From Phycomyces nitens (Eukaryota > Mucoromycota > Mucoromycetes > Mucorales > Phycomycetaceae): 64,000 nt of DNA. The notes beneath the pieces are model-generated. The model made no database searches. It worked only from the letters and a program-made list of their open reading frames with translations, and had not been told where the DNA came from. Shown one piece after another: positions 23,031 through 36,200 of the stretch. Position 1 is the stretch's first letter, and each line of letters opens with the position of its first letter. The stretch spans positions 2,790,001 through 2,854,000 of the forward strand of contig JAHRBC010000003.1 of the NCBI GenBank assembly GCA_022702545.1, given 5' to 3'. The translations under genes were made by a program, and so were the position numbers.

Positions 23031-23784
23031 TTATTGTTTTGTGAGCTTCCAGAGCAGTTTAGTGTTGTTGGTATCAATCTTGCACTTTGTGAGTTTGACG
23101 CCACCGGAAATAGTGTTGACGCTAACACAATTGGGGGTCATGTCGAAAAGGTGAGAAGCCGAGACAATCTTATAATAGCCCTTGTGGATCTTGTCGGGAA
23201 TAGCAAGCCACATCTGCTTGGGAGGGTAGATGGGTTCATAGCCGTAGTACTTGATATTTGGTGTATCAACTTCACATTGCCACATCTATATATCAATAAA
23301 GTTTAGGTTTTTTGTCCAAAAAGCTGGTTGGAGAATAATATACTTACAACAGCAGCATCAGGAAATCCTCCCGAACTAGCAAAAGACTAATTAACTGGTT
23401 AGAATCGATCTTGATCTTTCCATTTAAAGTACTTACCCAGCGAGTAGAGATACATTTAGGAAGACCAGATTTGTTATTAGCACGGATAGTGAAATACTTT
23501 GATCCACTGTGCTGTTTAACCTGCCAAACATTTTGGCCCGAGGTTCTTGGCGTCAAAAGATTTCCTTTGCTGATGAGGGTCAAGGACTTGTTTGTGTTGT
23601 AGGCTTGGAAAACATAATTGCCATTGGAGATCTTTGTGGCTGCCGAGAGTAATGCGTTTCCGTCCTTCTTGCCGGTTTTGCTTACACCCTGAGCAGCAAC
23701 TGGAGAGCAGACCAGGGAAATGCAGATGGCAAGGACAACCATCAAGGTTGCCATGGAGAAGAGACTAGAGGATTTTCCAGTCAT
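23031..23784 (-). CDS. small secreted protein, beta-trefoil-like, 213 aa
   Basis: Exons 23784-23437, 23386-23348 and 23285-23031. The N-terminus is a clear signal peptide: polar start, hydrophobic core TLMVVLAICISLVC, then a likely cleavage after VAA or AQG at about residue 32. The mature part has Trp/Gln-containing strands (NVWQVKQHSG, YFTIRANNKSG, WQCEVDTPN, MWLAIPDK) and four cysteines, which suggest a beta-trefoil of the carbohydrate-binding (ricin-B-lectin-like) fold. This is pattern-based and no strict QxW triplet set is present. A TATA-like stretch lies upstream near 23855-23862. Likely role: secreted or wall-associated, ligand unknown. Confidence 0.75.
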
Positions 23785-24131
23785 TATATTACAATAAAAA
23801 GAAAAAGATGGAAAGAGAAGAAAAAGGTACAGAAATCCAATTGAATTCCCCAGCGTATTTAAGCATTTGGGAAAAAAGCTACAAGTGGGACAGATATTAT
23901 TATATTAAAGCATATAATAAGTTACAACAAGGTACCTTGGCATATATACCCTTTTTTGGACTGAGCCAAGAGATACACGTTTTAAGTAACTTGTACACTA
24001 TCGATCTTTTATTTCCAATAATTGGGTTTCTTTTGTAACCTTTGTTTTCCCAAAAGAAAAGTCGCCGTAATTTTGTCAAAGTTAAATCCACGTTTCTCAA
24101 ACCATAGGTATTGGCGTTCCTTACACAAGAA

Positions 24132-24650
24132 ACCATGTATGCTAGATAACTCCTTGTCATCAAAAGAAGAAGAAAGAAGGTTTATCAAGGATTCTAGATC
24201 TGCTATCATTCTAGTCAATACGTTCAAATCACACTGTGAATAGCTTGATAATTTATAACAAAAAAAAATTTTCATCAAGAATCGTCACGTATTGTTGGTC
24301 AATATCTTTTGCTTAAATCCATGGCATTATATTGCAAGATCAGGTTGTTAATGCTTTTGGATACACTATAAATCAATATCCCCCAAGCCAATTCTTGTAC
24401 AAGGGCACCAGAAATAAGATCAAATATATATATATCATATTCAGTGCAATATAGAATCTTTCCTAAATCTATATTTTTCCAATTTGTATAAGCAGACTAA
24501 ATATTTCAGCTTGAAACCAATATTTATTAGGTACAAAAAACAGGCCACAAAGAACAAATGGCTTTTTACAAGATATTCTTTAGAACAGAGGCACATATAG
24601 ATCAATTACAGGATAGCAATGAGAGTCCCAAGGAGGTTTTTGTAGCATAT
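24132..24650 (-). repeat. left arm of decayed inverted repeat
   Basis: The reverse complement of this segment aligns over its whole length with 25180-25652. Examples: 29 identical bases at 24569-24597 against 25233-25261, and 19 identical at 24285-24303 against 25532-25550. Read on the minus strand it contains protein-like runs such as LISGALVQELAWGI and CDLNVLTRMIADLESL, broken by stops and shifts, so it looks like a degraded coding copy. The source family is not recognised. Confidence 0.75.
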
Positions 24651-25179
24651 TTCGATAAAGGAGATTGATAAACATGGGTATGCGAGCGGGTACTACTTCA
24701 TTCAGCTCTTATCAAAGTATTTATGTTAATGAGCGACGAACCATTTAGAATATCTCAACCTTAACCTATTGACTAATTCATTGATTAAAGAAACACAGTA
24801 CCTCCTTTTTCAAAAAAAGATAAGGGCACTCGCAATTGCTCATATGGTCAAGTTCAGCAACAAACGAGAGTAGCTAATATATACTAATATACACTTGAAT
24901 ATATTGTCTTTTGAATAGATCCATGGCCCACCAGCGATTAATGTATCTTCATTTATTTGTATCTAGATGTCTAACCCGTTTTATAATTTTCTAATTTGTG
25001 TACCCAATAGAGGTGCTCTTGGACATTGCACTCTATTCTTTATAGGTCAAGACTGGGGGTTTAAATGTCAAGCTCCACTCCGTCCTCATGAGTTTTTTTT
25101 TTAGACAGTCGCTTTGTTAGCTACTGTATTTTCACTGAATACAGCACTCCAACATGGACAAAAAAAAAAGGCTATTAAA

Positions 25180-25652
25180 ATAGGTTACAGACATCTCCTT
25201 GTGCCTCTCATTGCTATCATGCAATTGATTTATATGTGCCTCTGTTCTAAAGAATATCTTGCAGAAAATAATTTGTTCTTTATGGCCTGTTATTTTTTAT
25301 TTATTTTTTACATAATAGACATTGATTTCAAACTGAAATATTCAACCTGCTTATACAATTTGGAATTATATATTCAAGAAAGATTCTACACTGCACTGAA
25401 TATGATGTATATTTGCTATTATTGCTAATGCCCTTGCACAAAAACTGACTTGTGGATATTGACTTGTTGTGCATCCAAAAGCATTAGTAACTTGGTCTTG
25501 TAATATAATGTCATGGATTTCAACAAAAGGTATTGACCAACAATACGTGAAGATTCTTGATGAAGAAAAAAAAAGTTTTTGTTATAAATTATCAAGTTAT
25601 TTACAGTGTGATTTGAACATATTCATGACAAAGAGTTATCTGGTATAATATA
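25180..25652 (+). repeat. right arm of decayed inverted repeat
   Basis: Partner of 24132-24650 in inverted orientation, separated from it by about 530 bases. It lacks about 55 bases present in the left arm (next to the atttgaacatatt segment near 25620). Both arms carry independent stops, so neither is an intact gene. Confidence 0.75.
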
Positions 25653-26538
25653 TTCTCTAGATAATCTAGAATTAATATTTAATATAAAAAAAATATCGAC
25701 GTCAGTATCCACTAGAGGGAATGATATAGGTGTATAAAAGGCGCGTATTTAATGAATTCATTAGAAATAATATGAGTAAGCTGCCTTTTACTGCTTAGTT
25801 ATCTTTTTACTTGTCTCCGATCTTCTTCAAATCCACATCCAAGCTAGAAATATAACGGACACACATTCGTAGGAAATACGTATTATTTAAGATTTCCTGG
25901 TTGTTTTCTACGCAGTTCAGGAGCAAGCTACTACAAATCAAGACCATTTTGCACCTTATCAAAGGTCTTTTTAAGTAAGACAAGAGATGGAGCAGACAAC
26001 TGGACTTTTCTCAAGGAGCTGTTTTGCTGGCCATCTTGACATTGTGTCTACCAGCCAAAATAATAAAAAAATTGGTGCAGGTTCCTCAAGCCAAAGACAC
26101 AGAGAGAGAGGAAAAAGGTCTTTTTTTTTCTTGGCCCTGAGTGTTTATAAAAAAACAGATCTATCTTTGGAAATTGGTACTTTAGATTGAATCGCCGAAT
26201 GTATCTTGACCCGTAGACTGCTGTCTATTTTTATAATTAGTTTATTATTGGCATACAATTCAAACTACGACAAGAGCGGGTGATTTGGCTATTTTTGTGG
26301 AATCAACCAAACGCCTTGTATATTTTTCTCTCCTTCCTCTTCCCTTTCCTTTCTCTCTTTATTTCTTTGTCAAACACGTCCTGGATCTTATTTCTATTCG
26401 AGATTCTTGAAAGATATTAGCGCCCGAACCTCTTTGTCTCTAGAAAACAAGACGTTTGACAGACCCCCTTTGGAATCCACCAAACCCACACACTTTTTTC
26501 TTTTTTCTTCTGTGCCTTGGAAATACTAGATCATTACC

Positions 26539-27915
26539 ATGGTTACCATCACCTATCGCTTTGACGCCTTTAGTTTTGATGGAATCTGCCAAACAATTGC
26601 ACTGAGTGTGTGTCCTCTTATTGGACAGGCAGAAGGTATCGAGCCTGTTTGCTACTCGCGTAATGTGGATTTGGGTGGCAACTTGATTTTTCAGCCTGGT
26701 AGGTTGTATTCCACACACACACACATATATATATATATAAATATAATTATATAAAAATACAAAAAGCCCCCATTTCGGACCCGTCTCTGGAAATGCGAAT
26801 ACCAAGCCATTTTACTAACATGTAAAATATTGTTTCATAGCCACTCTGATTATTGACTGTGTGGCCATTATTATGACTGCCATCATGATCTATCATATTC
26901 GATCCAAATACACTGCTGTCGGTTAGTATTATTATCATCTTAAAAGATGTGTGTGTGTGTGTATATATTTCAAGGCCTAGTTCTAAAAATATCATCCAGG
27001 CCGCAAGGAAATCGTCATGTTCTTTTACCTCTATATGCTCACCATCTTTATCGAAATGCTTCTTGTCACCGGCATTATCCCTACTTCGTCTCCCGTATAT
27101 CCCGTACGTCCAAACTATCCGATAAAAAAAAAAGACCGTATTGACTAATATATATATATATTTAATCTAGTGGTTTGCTGCTGTTCATGTTGGGTTAATA
27201 AGCGCCACATTCTGGTGTCTGTTACTCAATGGCTTTGTTGGTTTCCAATTTGCTGAAGACGGCACCCCCCTCTCTCTTTGGGTAAGTACAATAAAAACCA
27301 CACTGTCAAAAATAATAATAATATTAATACGATTCTTATATTTGATTGATATAACCAATAAAGTCCATTCGCATCAGTACACTCTTATACTTCATTCTTG
27401 TCGGTGCCATTTCCATCTGCACTTTCAAGAACATCGGTCCCTTTTCATACACAAGCCCCGGTGCTCTTTGGGTGTTTTACTTTATTATCAACGGTATTGC
27501 ATTCCTTGTCTATGTCATCTCTCAGATTGTCCTTGTCGTCAACACGCTCGATGACAGATGGCCACTGGGTGACATTCTCTTTGGCACTGCATTTTTCATC
27601 ATTGGCCAAGTTCTCATGCACGTCTTCTCTGTGGTCATTTGTGACGAAGTGAAGCACTATGTGGACGGATTGTTCTTTGGCACCATTTGTTCCCTGTTGG
27701 CTGTGATGATGGTCTACAAATACTGGGACTCTATCACCAAGGAGGATCTTGAGTTCTCTGTTGGCAGCAAACAGAATGTCTGGGAAGTCAAGGAGCTCTT
27801 GGGTGAGGATGAGTTGGCACAAAACTATGGTGCCGGCTACGCTCAGCAGAACCAACCATCCCAGCCTCAGCAGTACGGCCAGCAGTACCAGCAGTACGAA
27901 CAGCATCCTTACTAA
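26539..27915 (+). CDS. CHS7: chitin synthase export chaperone (Chs7)
   Basis: ER chaperone that lets the class IV chitin synthase (Chs3 type) leave the ER. Exons 26539-26698, 26841-26921, 27000-27103, 27171-27281 and 27364-27915 give 335 aa (yeast 316). Six to seven hydrophobic segments alternate with family blocks: [10 protein letters not shown] near the N-terminus, [55 protein letters not shown] and [17 protein letters not shown]. The C-terminal tail is Gln/Tyr/Pro-rich (repeated QQYxQQY), probably cytosolic. The pyrimidine-rich leader upstream suits a well-expressed gene. GFA1, the first enzyme of the chitin precursor pathway, lies 16 kb away. Confidence 0.95.
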
Positions 27916-28565
27916 ACCCCTCTGTCTGTCCGACATTTTATAATCCTTTCTCTCTAGCTCATCTTATAATTTCCATAATGCATTATCTCTTATGGTGTGA
28001 TTTCCCTTTTAACAAGCCAACCTCTTGAACCCATCAAGAATCCTTTTAAGAGTTGGCCATATAAACCTGTTTTTTAGAATCCAATAAACCATAAATATCA
28101 ATTCAATTGGAATATTGTGGTACTACATTGAAATGACCAAACCCCATTACCAAAGCTATTTTATATTATATAAACCATCACAATACTCTGGGACAAGGAC
28201 ATCTTTACATGAGCCACGCATCAGCCTATCTCTAAAAATATCATAAAGAATTGTATATTTAATATATACATTTATATATATATATATATAAATGGCCATC
28301 AAATATTAAGAATATAAGAATCCCATCAAAGTAGTACAAGGCAATATCCTTAAAGACGTTCTTTTTTGCTGTAGGCCAACAAGCCCTTTAGCCATGAGAA
28401 AATAAATAAATAAAAGAAAGAAGAAAGAAAAGGATGAATTCGAAGCAAAAGAACTTGTGACTATCTTTTCCTCTTGGGGACTCTTGCACAACCAACACCA
28501 AGCTCGGGCATTTCTCAGTGGGTTTGGATCCCCACTACTCAGCCTTTTACACGCCCCGTTTTTTT
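27916..28565. other. 3' region of CHS7 and promoter of the phosphatase gene
   Basis: AT-rich DNA with a (TA)n tract around 28265-28290 and several aataaa-like stretches that may serve polyadenylation. No gene recognised. Confidence 0.5.
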
Positions 28566-29280
28566 ATGCCTACCAAAGCCATGGAACCAACAAAAGAATC
28601 AAGTGAATCTCAATCAGCATTACAAGATCACTCACATCTCTACCACACTTTGGAATCCGGAGCGGATGGGAAACCCGGAGGTATTCTGATTACCAGTGTC
28701 GCGCAAGAGGTTCTTCCTGGCATTTGGATCGGTGGCTATACTGCACTTGAATCCGAAAAATTCCTGAAGAAGAATGACATTACTCATATCCTATCCATGG
28801 GCCACTTTGAATACTCGTATCCTTCGATTGAATATGATAACAAGGCAAGTAAGAAGCCTTGAAACACTCTTATCCTAAACAATGCTGACAGTCGCTACAA
28901 AACAGATCATTCGAATTTCAGATAGTCCCCAAGCTAACATAATCCAGTTCTTTCCCGAAACGTATGAATATATCAATAATGCAATCTCTCATGAAAGGCA
29001 TATTTTGGTTCACTGTCTGGCTGGAGTCTCCCGCAGCCCAACCGTGGTTACTGCATATTTGATGAAGAAACGCAGACTACGACCAAAGGAAGCTCTTGCG
29101 ATCATTGCCCAGAGCCGTCCATTTATTAACCCAAACAAAGGGTTTATGGACCAACTGAAGCTCTACCGAGAAATGGATTATGAGTTTAATCCCAAGCACC
29201 CAGCTTATCTAGAATACATAGCAAAGCATCCCCTCAATGGCATTCATATTGGCCACGACGAATACAAAGGATTTGCCTGA
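28566..29280 (+). CDS. dual-specificity protein phosphatase, 217 aa
   Basis: Exons 28566-28844 and 28906-29280. Start taken at the first ATG in frame (MPTKAMEPTKES); the frame is open further upstream without an ATG. The catalytic loop HCLAGVSRSPTVV matches the Cys-X5-Arg motif of DSPs, with the preceding general-acid region RISDSP. The substrate-entry side has LPGIWIGGYTALE and ITHILSMG. A helical tail follows (YLEYIAKHP). No C-terminal zinc-binding domain as in Yvh1/DUSP12 is present. The intron uses a GC donor (AAG|GCAAGT), the only choice that keeps the frame into IIRISDSP. The substrate is unknown. Confidence 0.88.
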
Positions 29281-32200
29281 GTTTATAGAAGGATATTTAC
29301 TGCAAGATTTCATGTTATTTACTTTTATTTCTTTTTTTATGTCTTTGACCATATATTTTCAGTCCTGTATTACTCTAACCTATATTAAAAAAAAAGGTAG
29401 TCTTGGGGTTAAAGACGTGTACATCAAAACATTTGCCTGTTTTAAAGCATGAGAATCCAATCGTAATTTAGGGTTGAAAACAGATTTAGAAGATTACGAT
29501 TTCAAGGAGGTCGGGTAACGGTTACATTCACAAATTGTACTTTAATTAGGATGATTGCCGAAACAGCTACACAAAACCCATTGGACATATTTTACATGTC
29601 GGTATCCTAGCAAAAAATAGAAAGTGTCTTGTTGTATAATTTAGGCTTTCAGATATTGTAATCTACAAAGCCAGAAGCGTTGTTTTCGTACAATTTACAA
29701 CATTTGTTCATTTTTTGTTTGTTAACGTGGATCTATAGTCATTTGTTTAAAGGCATATTTATTTTTATTTGAAACTATATATTCCATGAATTCAATAATA
29801 AGGATACCATTTGAATCTTGTCAAAGATTAAAGCGGATCGCAGGTCTCTAAAATATTATGGCAAGATACGTATATTGAATCTATTTAATATCCAGAGTAT
29901 ATTCAGAGTAGATCTCAAAGGTATTTATTATTATTATAAATTAAAATACAATGTAATTTATTACTATCAAATACATCTCTTGATAGTCTCTGATAAAGAG
30001 TCTTTTATATACTGGTGGGACTCAAGCATAGCTATAAATTTATATACTTCTTATTATATTATTATGCTAGAATTGTACTATTTTTTCAAAGTATAATGTA
30101 TTTCTTTTATATTATTATTATTATAAGAATAGAGAATTCTGGAAAGCTTTGTCAATTTTGACAAGTTTTTATTAATTATATAAACGAAGTAAACAGCAGC
30201 TATTCTTTATTATCTCAAATATTCTTGTTTTTAGAATATATATTAATATCAGACGACTATTAATAGCATGTCAAACTACACATGGGTTTTGCTCCAAAAT
30301 ATGTATCAACTGTCAAGAGTATTTACAGGCAGATGCTAGTAAATACTAAGAAATATAACATACAAAAGTCTGCTTCTTTGGAGTACTATCAATTTTATTC
30401 ATAGGGTTTATCGCCTTTGGTACCTTTCAAGGGAAATACTAATACCCAAAAACTAGTGTTTAAATCTTATGCTCGCAATATTCCAAAAAAAAAAGAGCAT
30501 CTCAATATCTATAGTCATCTAGCTTTTGTCTATATTTTGTCTATAGATTGTCATTGCTAATATTGTATCTGAAAAACGCTTGTATGAACTTTTGATATTT
30601 ATCCATGGCAATTTATAATATTGACCTACGAATGTTTAATGTGGGAATATACTGCTACAATATACCTTATCCAGCCTTGGTTATAGGTAGTAAGAGTATT
30701 GGTTTTGTCATTTTTGTCCAGAACATCCATACTAATTCCGTGAATTTGATCAAAAGTTGTTATGTCCTTCTTGAGTACCGCAGGTTTTATTTTCTTAAAG
30801 GTTTATGAAAAACGAGTGATACCAAAGGGAAACCAGCAATAGTTATATTCACTCTCTTTGCTTTATTGAAGTATTTTGGTGTATAACCAGGAATCAGTAT
30901 TCCATTGCAATTATTGAATTTATTGAGTATTCTGTAAGCGTTACTACAAGGTATACCGGATTACTCTGCTTTTTGTGTTCCTGAAAACCCTTGTTGGATT
31001 ACTCGAATAAACCTTTCGATTTGATCTTGTCCATATCTCTTATACTTGTCAGTAGAAGCAACAAGGATGTGCTAAACATCTTTAATCAGAATATCTATTA
31101 CCTCTATTATTGTTGATTGAGATTTAAGAATTGTGTCGAGATCAATAAGCATTAAAGATTGTCATTTTCAATGGCTATATTATCGTATTCTTCAATAACA
31201 CTGCCATCAAAGACTAGAAGCAATTCTTCAGGGTTATAATGAATAAGTCCATTTTTTTTAGAATCAAATGAGAAAGTGTCTCGATTTTTTTTTAATTCGT
31301 CTAAAAAGATTCCAAAGTTGTTTCAATCTCAAGCAAAAACACTGCATTAATCTGCGATATTTCCCACCAGTTTATTCATCTTTCTGTTAAAAAAGTCTTA
31401 GCTACAGCTATATATATATATGTCTACAAGATATAATGTGTTAATAATAGTTAAATTCCGTAGAATTGAAACAGAGGAATAGCGGCTTGCGAGAGAAAAT
31501 AAGGAGATCATATTGAGTTTTTCCCAGGTTTTCGGTGCTGTCCTGCAGATAGGTTGGCGAGCATATTGGGCTTTTATTTTTGACGCCGTACCCTTCATTT
31601 CTGCCAAAGTCATTGCCTCTATCCATAAGCTCCTCCATACATGTATAGATCAAACTACTATGCCCTAAATAGCCTATAAGTCTCTACTACTCCAAGTCTT
31701 TCCTTCACTTTCACCGTCCGCCCATATATAGCCCTTTTATACCACTTTTAAATAATTTCATCTCATAAGCGATGAGGCCATTAAGACACCCCCCAAAATC
31801 GCCAATCGAAGAAGCTTAGCTGTGTAAGGATAATAAACTGTCTTTTACAAAAAAAAACATATTGAGTTTTGTGCTGGATATATCTGCACCTGTTGGCCAC
31901 CATGTCATTTTGCCATTTTGCTGATCAATTAATCAATCCTTGCCATAAATTGGTTTTTTAAAATTGTTAAAGCAAGACACAAAATACAATGAGTCGCACA
32001 GAACAAATAGGTTAGATAGCTTATCAAAGAATCATTTTCTTTTAAATACCCACACGGATTCTCTAATGCTTTTCAGCCATTGTATTTGGTAGACAGGAGC
32101 AAGCTTACGCCCATGCTTGTGGAATTTATGGACAGCTCGTCCCAAGAAGAAAATGTGTGGCAAAGGGAAAAGAATATCAGACAAAAGGAAATACCTCTTA

Positions 32201-33256
32201 TGAACAATTATTATCGAGTAACTACTGTGAGTCTGGTACCATGAGTATCTGTTATTCTAGGGCAGCATCAAATATGGAGAATGCCATCCTAAAGACATGG
32301 CCAAAAGGTCATATAAATTTATCCACTATGGAAGAAATCAGGGTCCAAATCATTGGCAACATTTAAATCGGGATACTTGCAGATTCTCGAATACTTCTTT
32401 ACGTTAATTAACCCAAAGAAACAAGCAACGCTACTGAGCTTCCAATTAAACGCAGCTTTGATATAAACTAGTAAATTTGGATATAGGGCGATATGGATGT
32501 ACTGAAAATCAAGAATATATAAAATAGCAAAATTATATTAGACACATTTATATAGTCATAAAAATATAACCAACCTGTTTATTTAAAACCGGTATATTTT
32601 GTTGACCATCTAGCTCCAAGCATAACAATCTCAATCATAATAATAATAAAAGACTACTCAATTTAACGTTTTAATAAAGTATTTATTTAAATGAATACGT
32701 ACTCTATACAGTTATCATTAATCTCAAGAGACCATTCCTCCAGACCGGATACAGAACGTTTTAATCAATTATTTCAAAGTTAATCAAGCATAATACATAT
32801 ACCATATCCACCTGAAAATACTCGAATAAAATATAGATTCTATAAACCAAAACACCCACAACCACTCTAGTCAGCTCTCTGGTAGCATATTACAAGCCAT
32901 TGTGCCTTGTAGTAACTATCTAGACTTTCAGTACAAAGCAAGATGCTTAATTGACAAGACTTTGATTAAAGAGAGTCATAGATGTCACAAATACACTTGT
33001 ACGATAAACACGTTCAAATATGTTTTATCTGTATTACACAATCGGCTCAATCTTGACCCTGAGAACACAATGCATATTTGTAAACAGTACTCTAAAGGAT
33101 CTATATAAATACATATTATATATATATATTATATATTATTTGTGCTCATATATAAAAATTTGAGTATATTCATTTTAGACTTTTGTCCTTTTTCATCTTT
33201 TTCTTTTTGCCAAGCAAAAAATAAGAGCATTCAGTATAGTTTTTACAAAACACGCA
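29281..33256. other. AT-rich gene-poor spacer with transposon relic
   Basis: Nearly 4 kb without an intact gene. Contains the decayed transposase segment at 30830-31080 and surrounding AT-rich DNA that may be the rest of that element. A (TA)n tract lies near 33115-33140. ORFs up to 92 codons occur but are low-complexity translations. Confidence 0.55.
30830..31080 (-). pseudogene. decayed DDE/Tc1-type transposase N-terminus
   Basis: On the minus strand one frame reads about 80 codons interrupted by a single stop: KYKRYGQDQIERFIRVIQ, then the stop, then SGIPCSNAYRILNKFNN and GILIPGYTPKYFNKAKR. A basic start, a helix-turn-helix of the paired/homeodomain-like kind and a Pro-Gly linker resemble the N-terminal DNA-binding part of fungal Tc1/mariner-like transposases. 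No intact catalytic DDE part follows toward 30300, and no terminal repeats were found. The assignment is by pattern only. Confidence 0.45.
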
Positions 33257-36200
33257 ATGGTGAGGCATTCTTACAAGATATCCATACAAATTCCTGACCA
33301 TCTTCCCAGGACCATCCCTTTGCGCCGTTAAAATGTACTGAAAATGAGTAAGTTTTAGTGTACAAAATATCAGCCACATAATTCTCATCCGCTCTTTAGT
33401 ATCGCCTTGAGTTTTTTCCCTACCTGCACATTTGCCTGTGTCCTCGGGTTTCTGGCTGTCAACAGATGGGGATCAAGGGCAAAAGACGCATGGGTTAGCC
33501 CAGAAACCAAGTTCCAAAAGATAACTAGACCTCTCCAGTCTTTTATATGCTTTATTCAAGTCATTGTATGGGCACACTATCTTGTAATCAGCCCCAAAGA
33601 GAATTCTTGCGCAGTAATCGATGCCGTGAGCCCGTTTTTGATTTGGGTAAGAAATACTTCGAATGTGAAGCAATATATATATATATATAACCCAACCTGT
33701 TTTCATTAGTGTGCCATATTTATTGTCTCGGTTACTTCGCCAGTCTACACCCTCTATTCATCTCGCCACCATCTCTACTTCTTTGTCTCTGTATTCTCGC
33801 TGGCAACCCTAGATGCTGCTTATCGAATCTTTACTCTAGCCCAACAAAGCGAGAGATCTATACTTGACATTTATCTAGTTACCGGAAACTCCATTGGAGT
33901 CTTTACTTTGTTCTTGATTGCCGGCATGACATCTCAGCCATTGGATCCAAAGAATATAGAGACCAAGAACACTGAAAAGGTCGAGACAAGAGAAGGGAGT
34001 GTGTACCGCAATGTAAGCTAAAGGCCAATTCAAAGGACCGGGATCACTAAACCATGTTTAAACAGAACCTTATCCTCAGCCCAGAAGCTACAGCCAGTGT
34101 ATTTGAATGGATTTCCTTTGGATGGGTAGGTTCCCTGATCACATAAGATAACGATAAAAGCTTGTGAGTCTCACGATCGTACTCCATAGATGAACCCAAT
34201 CATCTACTTTGGGTTCTCAAATGAGCTGACCCGAGAAAACATCTATGCCCTAACCTATCAACACCTGGCTCGCTTTGTATTTGAAGAGTTTCGTGAAACC
34301 CTTGCGTCCACAAGTCGAAAGCAGATTCTCCTTCGTATCTACAGGTCCAACAAAGGTGTCGTTTGGGCTCAGTTTGTATTCTCCACTGCTGCCATGCTGG
34401 TAAGCTACATGAACCCTTACTTCCAGCAAAAGATACTTGAGTATATTGCCGACCCCCAAGAACGTCCTATTGCCATTGCATACAGCTATGTCGCTGGCAT
34501 GTTCGCTGTTGGAATAGCTAAATTGGTATTTAGCGGCGTCCAATTATGGGCAGGCAGACGTTGGAATATTCGTACCTTTATGATGTTGGATGCAGAGATC
34601 TATGCAAAGACCTTGAGGCGTAAAGATACGACTGGAAAAATCGAGAAGAAAACGGACGAGGACGAAGACAAAAAGGAAGATGACGATAAAAAGCCTTTTA
34701 GTAACACTGGAAAGATCACTAATTTGATGAGCATTGACGCTGATCGTCTGTCAGATACATGTGCCTATATATTTGTAAGTTGGTCCACAGTAGATTGTTT
34801 AAAATTAAAAAAAAAAAACGGCATCAAGTTTTATTAATAATGGCTTTATTAGGCTCTTTACAATGCTCCAATTGAAGTAGGTGTAGCCGTATTCTACCTC
34901 TACCAATTGCTTGGCTTTGCTGCTATTGTTGGTCTTGGTGTCATGGTCCTATTTTTCCCATTGACTGCATATATTGCCAGCATCTTGACCAAGGTGTACA
35001 AAGATTTCACAACAGCCAAAGACAAACGAAATGACTTGGTCAACGAGCTGTTGCAGGGTATTCGAATGATCAAATACTTTGCATGGGAGAAAAACTGGGA
35101 AGAAAAAATCATGATTGCACGTCGCTTTGAGATGAAGAAGCTTGTCCATACTGTTGTGATCGAAGTCCTGTTCTCCATTACTTATCTTATTGTCCCAGTT
35201 TTGGTCACTTGCACTTCGTTTATCTGGTACACAAAGGTCGCTGGAAACGAGTTGACAGCCAGTGTAGCATTTGTCAGCATTACCTTGTTTGAGATGCTCC
35301 GTGGTCCCTTGGTCATGATCCCTGAATCCATTACCACCTTGAGCGAGTGCTATGTCTGTCTAAAGCGTATTGCATCCTATATGGATGAGCCAGAAGTTGG
35401 TGATGGTATCCTTAATGAGCCAATTGTAGTTCCAGAAGGTGTTTCACCCGAGCGTATCCTTGCTCGAATTGGTACCGAAGAGTCCGTTTTCCGCTGGCAT
35501 TCTGGTGAACCAGAGGCTGTAGATGCTGCAGATGCTGTTCTTGCCGAAGTAGACCCCACTGCCCACCCTGTATTCTCGCTCAAGGTCCCTGCCTTTGAGT
35601 TCCCAATCTCTGAACTTAGCATTGTATGTGGCCCTACTGGAAGTGGAAAATCTAGTTTCTTGCATGCACTTTTGGGAGAAATGGACATTGTGTCTGGGTG
35701 TGTATACTTGCCTTCCAAAACCAAACTTGCCCTCGAGACATACTCTGTGGTTGATCCCAAAAACCCCTCGTTAGTCTTGAACAAGATTGCCTATGTAGCC
35801 CAGCAAGCATACCTTCAGCACGCCTCTATCCGTGACAACATTCTGTTTGGCCAAGAATTTGACCCTGTTCGCTACAAAAAGGTCCTCTCTCAATGTGCAC
35901 TCGTCAAGGATCTGTCCATCTTGGCTGATGGTGATCGTACTGAAATTGGTGAAAAGGGTATCTCTTTATCTGGTGGCCAGAAGCAACGTGTTGCTTTGGC
36001 TCGTGCTGTTTATTCACATGCCAAGACATTGCTGTTGGATGACTGCCTTAGTGCAGTAGATGCTCACACTGCCAAACACATCTACGAGCGTTGTTTGAAG
36101 GGTGATATTATGAAGGGAAGAACAGTGATTCTAGTGACACACCATGTACGCCTTTGCCTGCCAACTGCAAAGTTTATTGTCAAGTTTGATCGTGGAGCAG

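Larger units (their letters stand above)
23785..26538. other. AT-rich spacer with large inverted repeat
   Basis: About 2.7 kb without a supported gene. Most of it is occupied by the inverted repeat at 24132-25652, described separately. The last 250 bases before the CHS7 start are pyrimidine-rich (tctctccttcctcttcc) and probably hold that gene's promoter and leader. Confidence 0.6.

Noticed and set aside
25114..25428. 104-codon plus-strand ORF
   Set aside because: Lies in the right arm of the decayed inverted repeat; the matching left arm has stops in the corresponding frame, so it is not a conserved gene.
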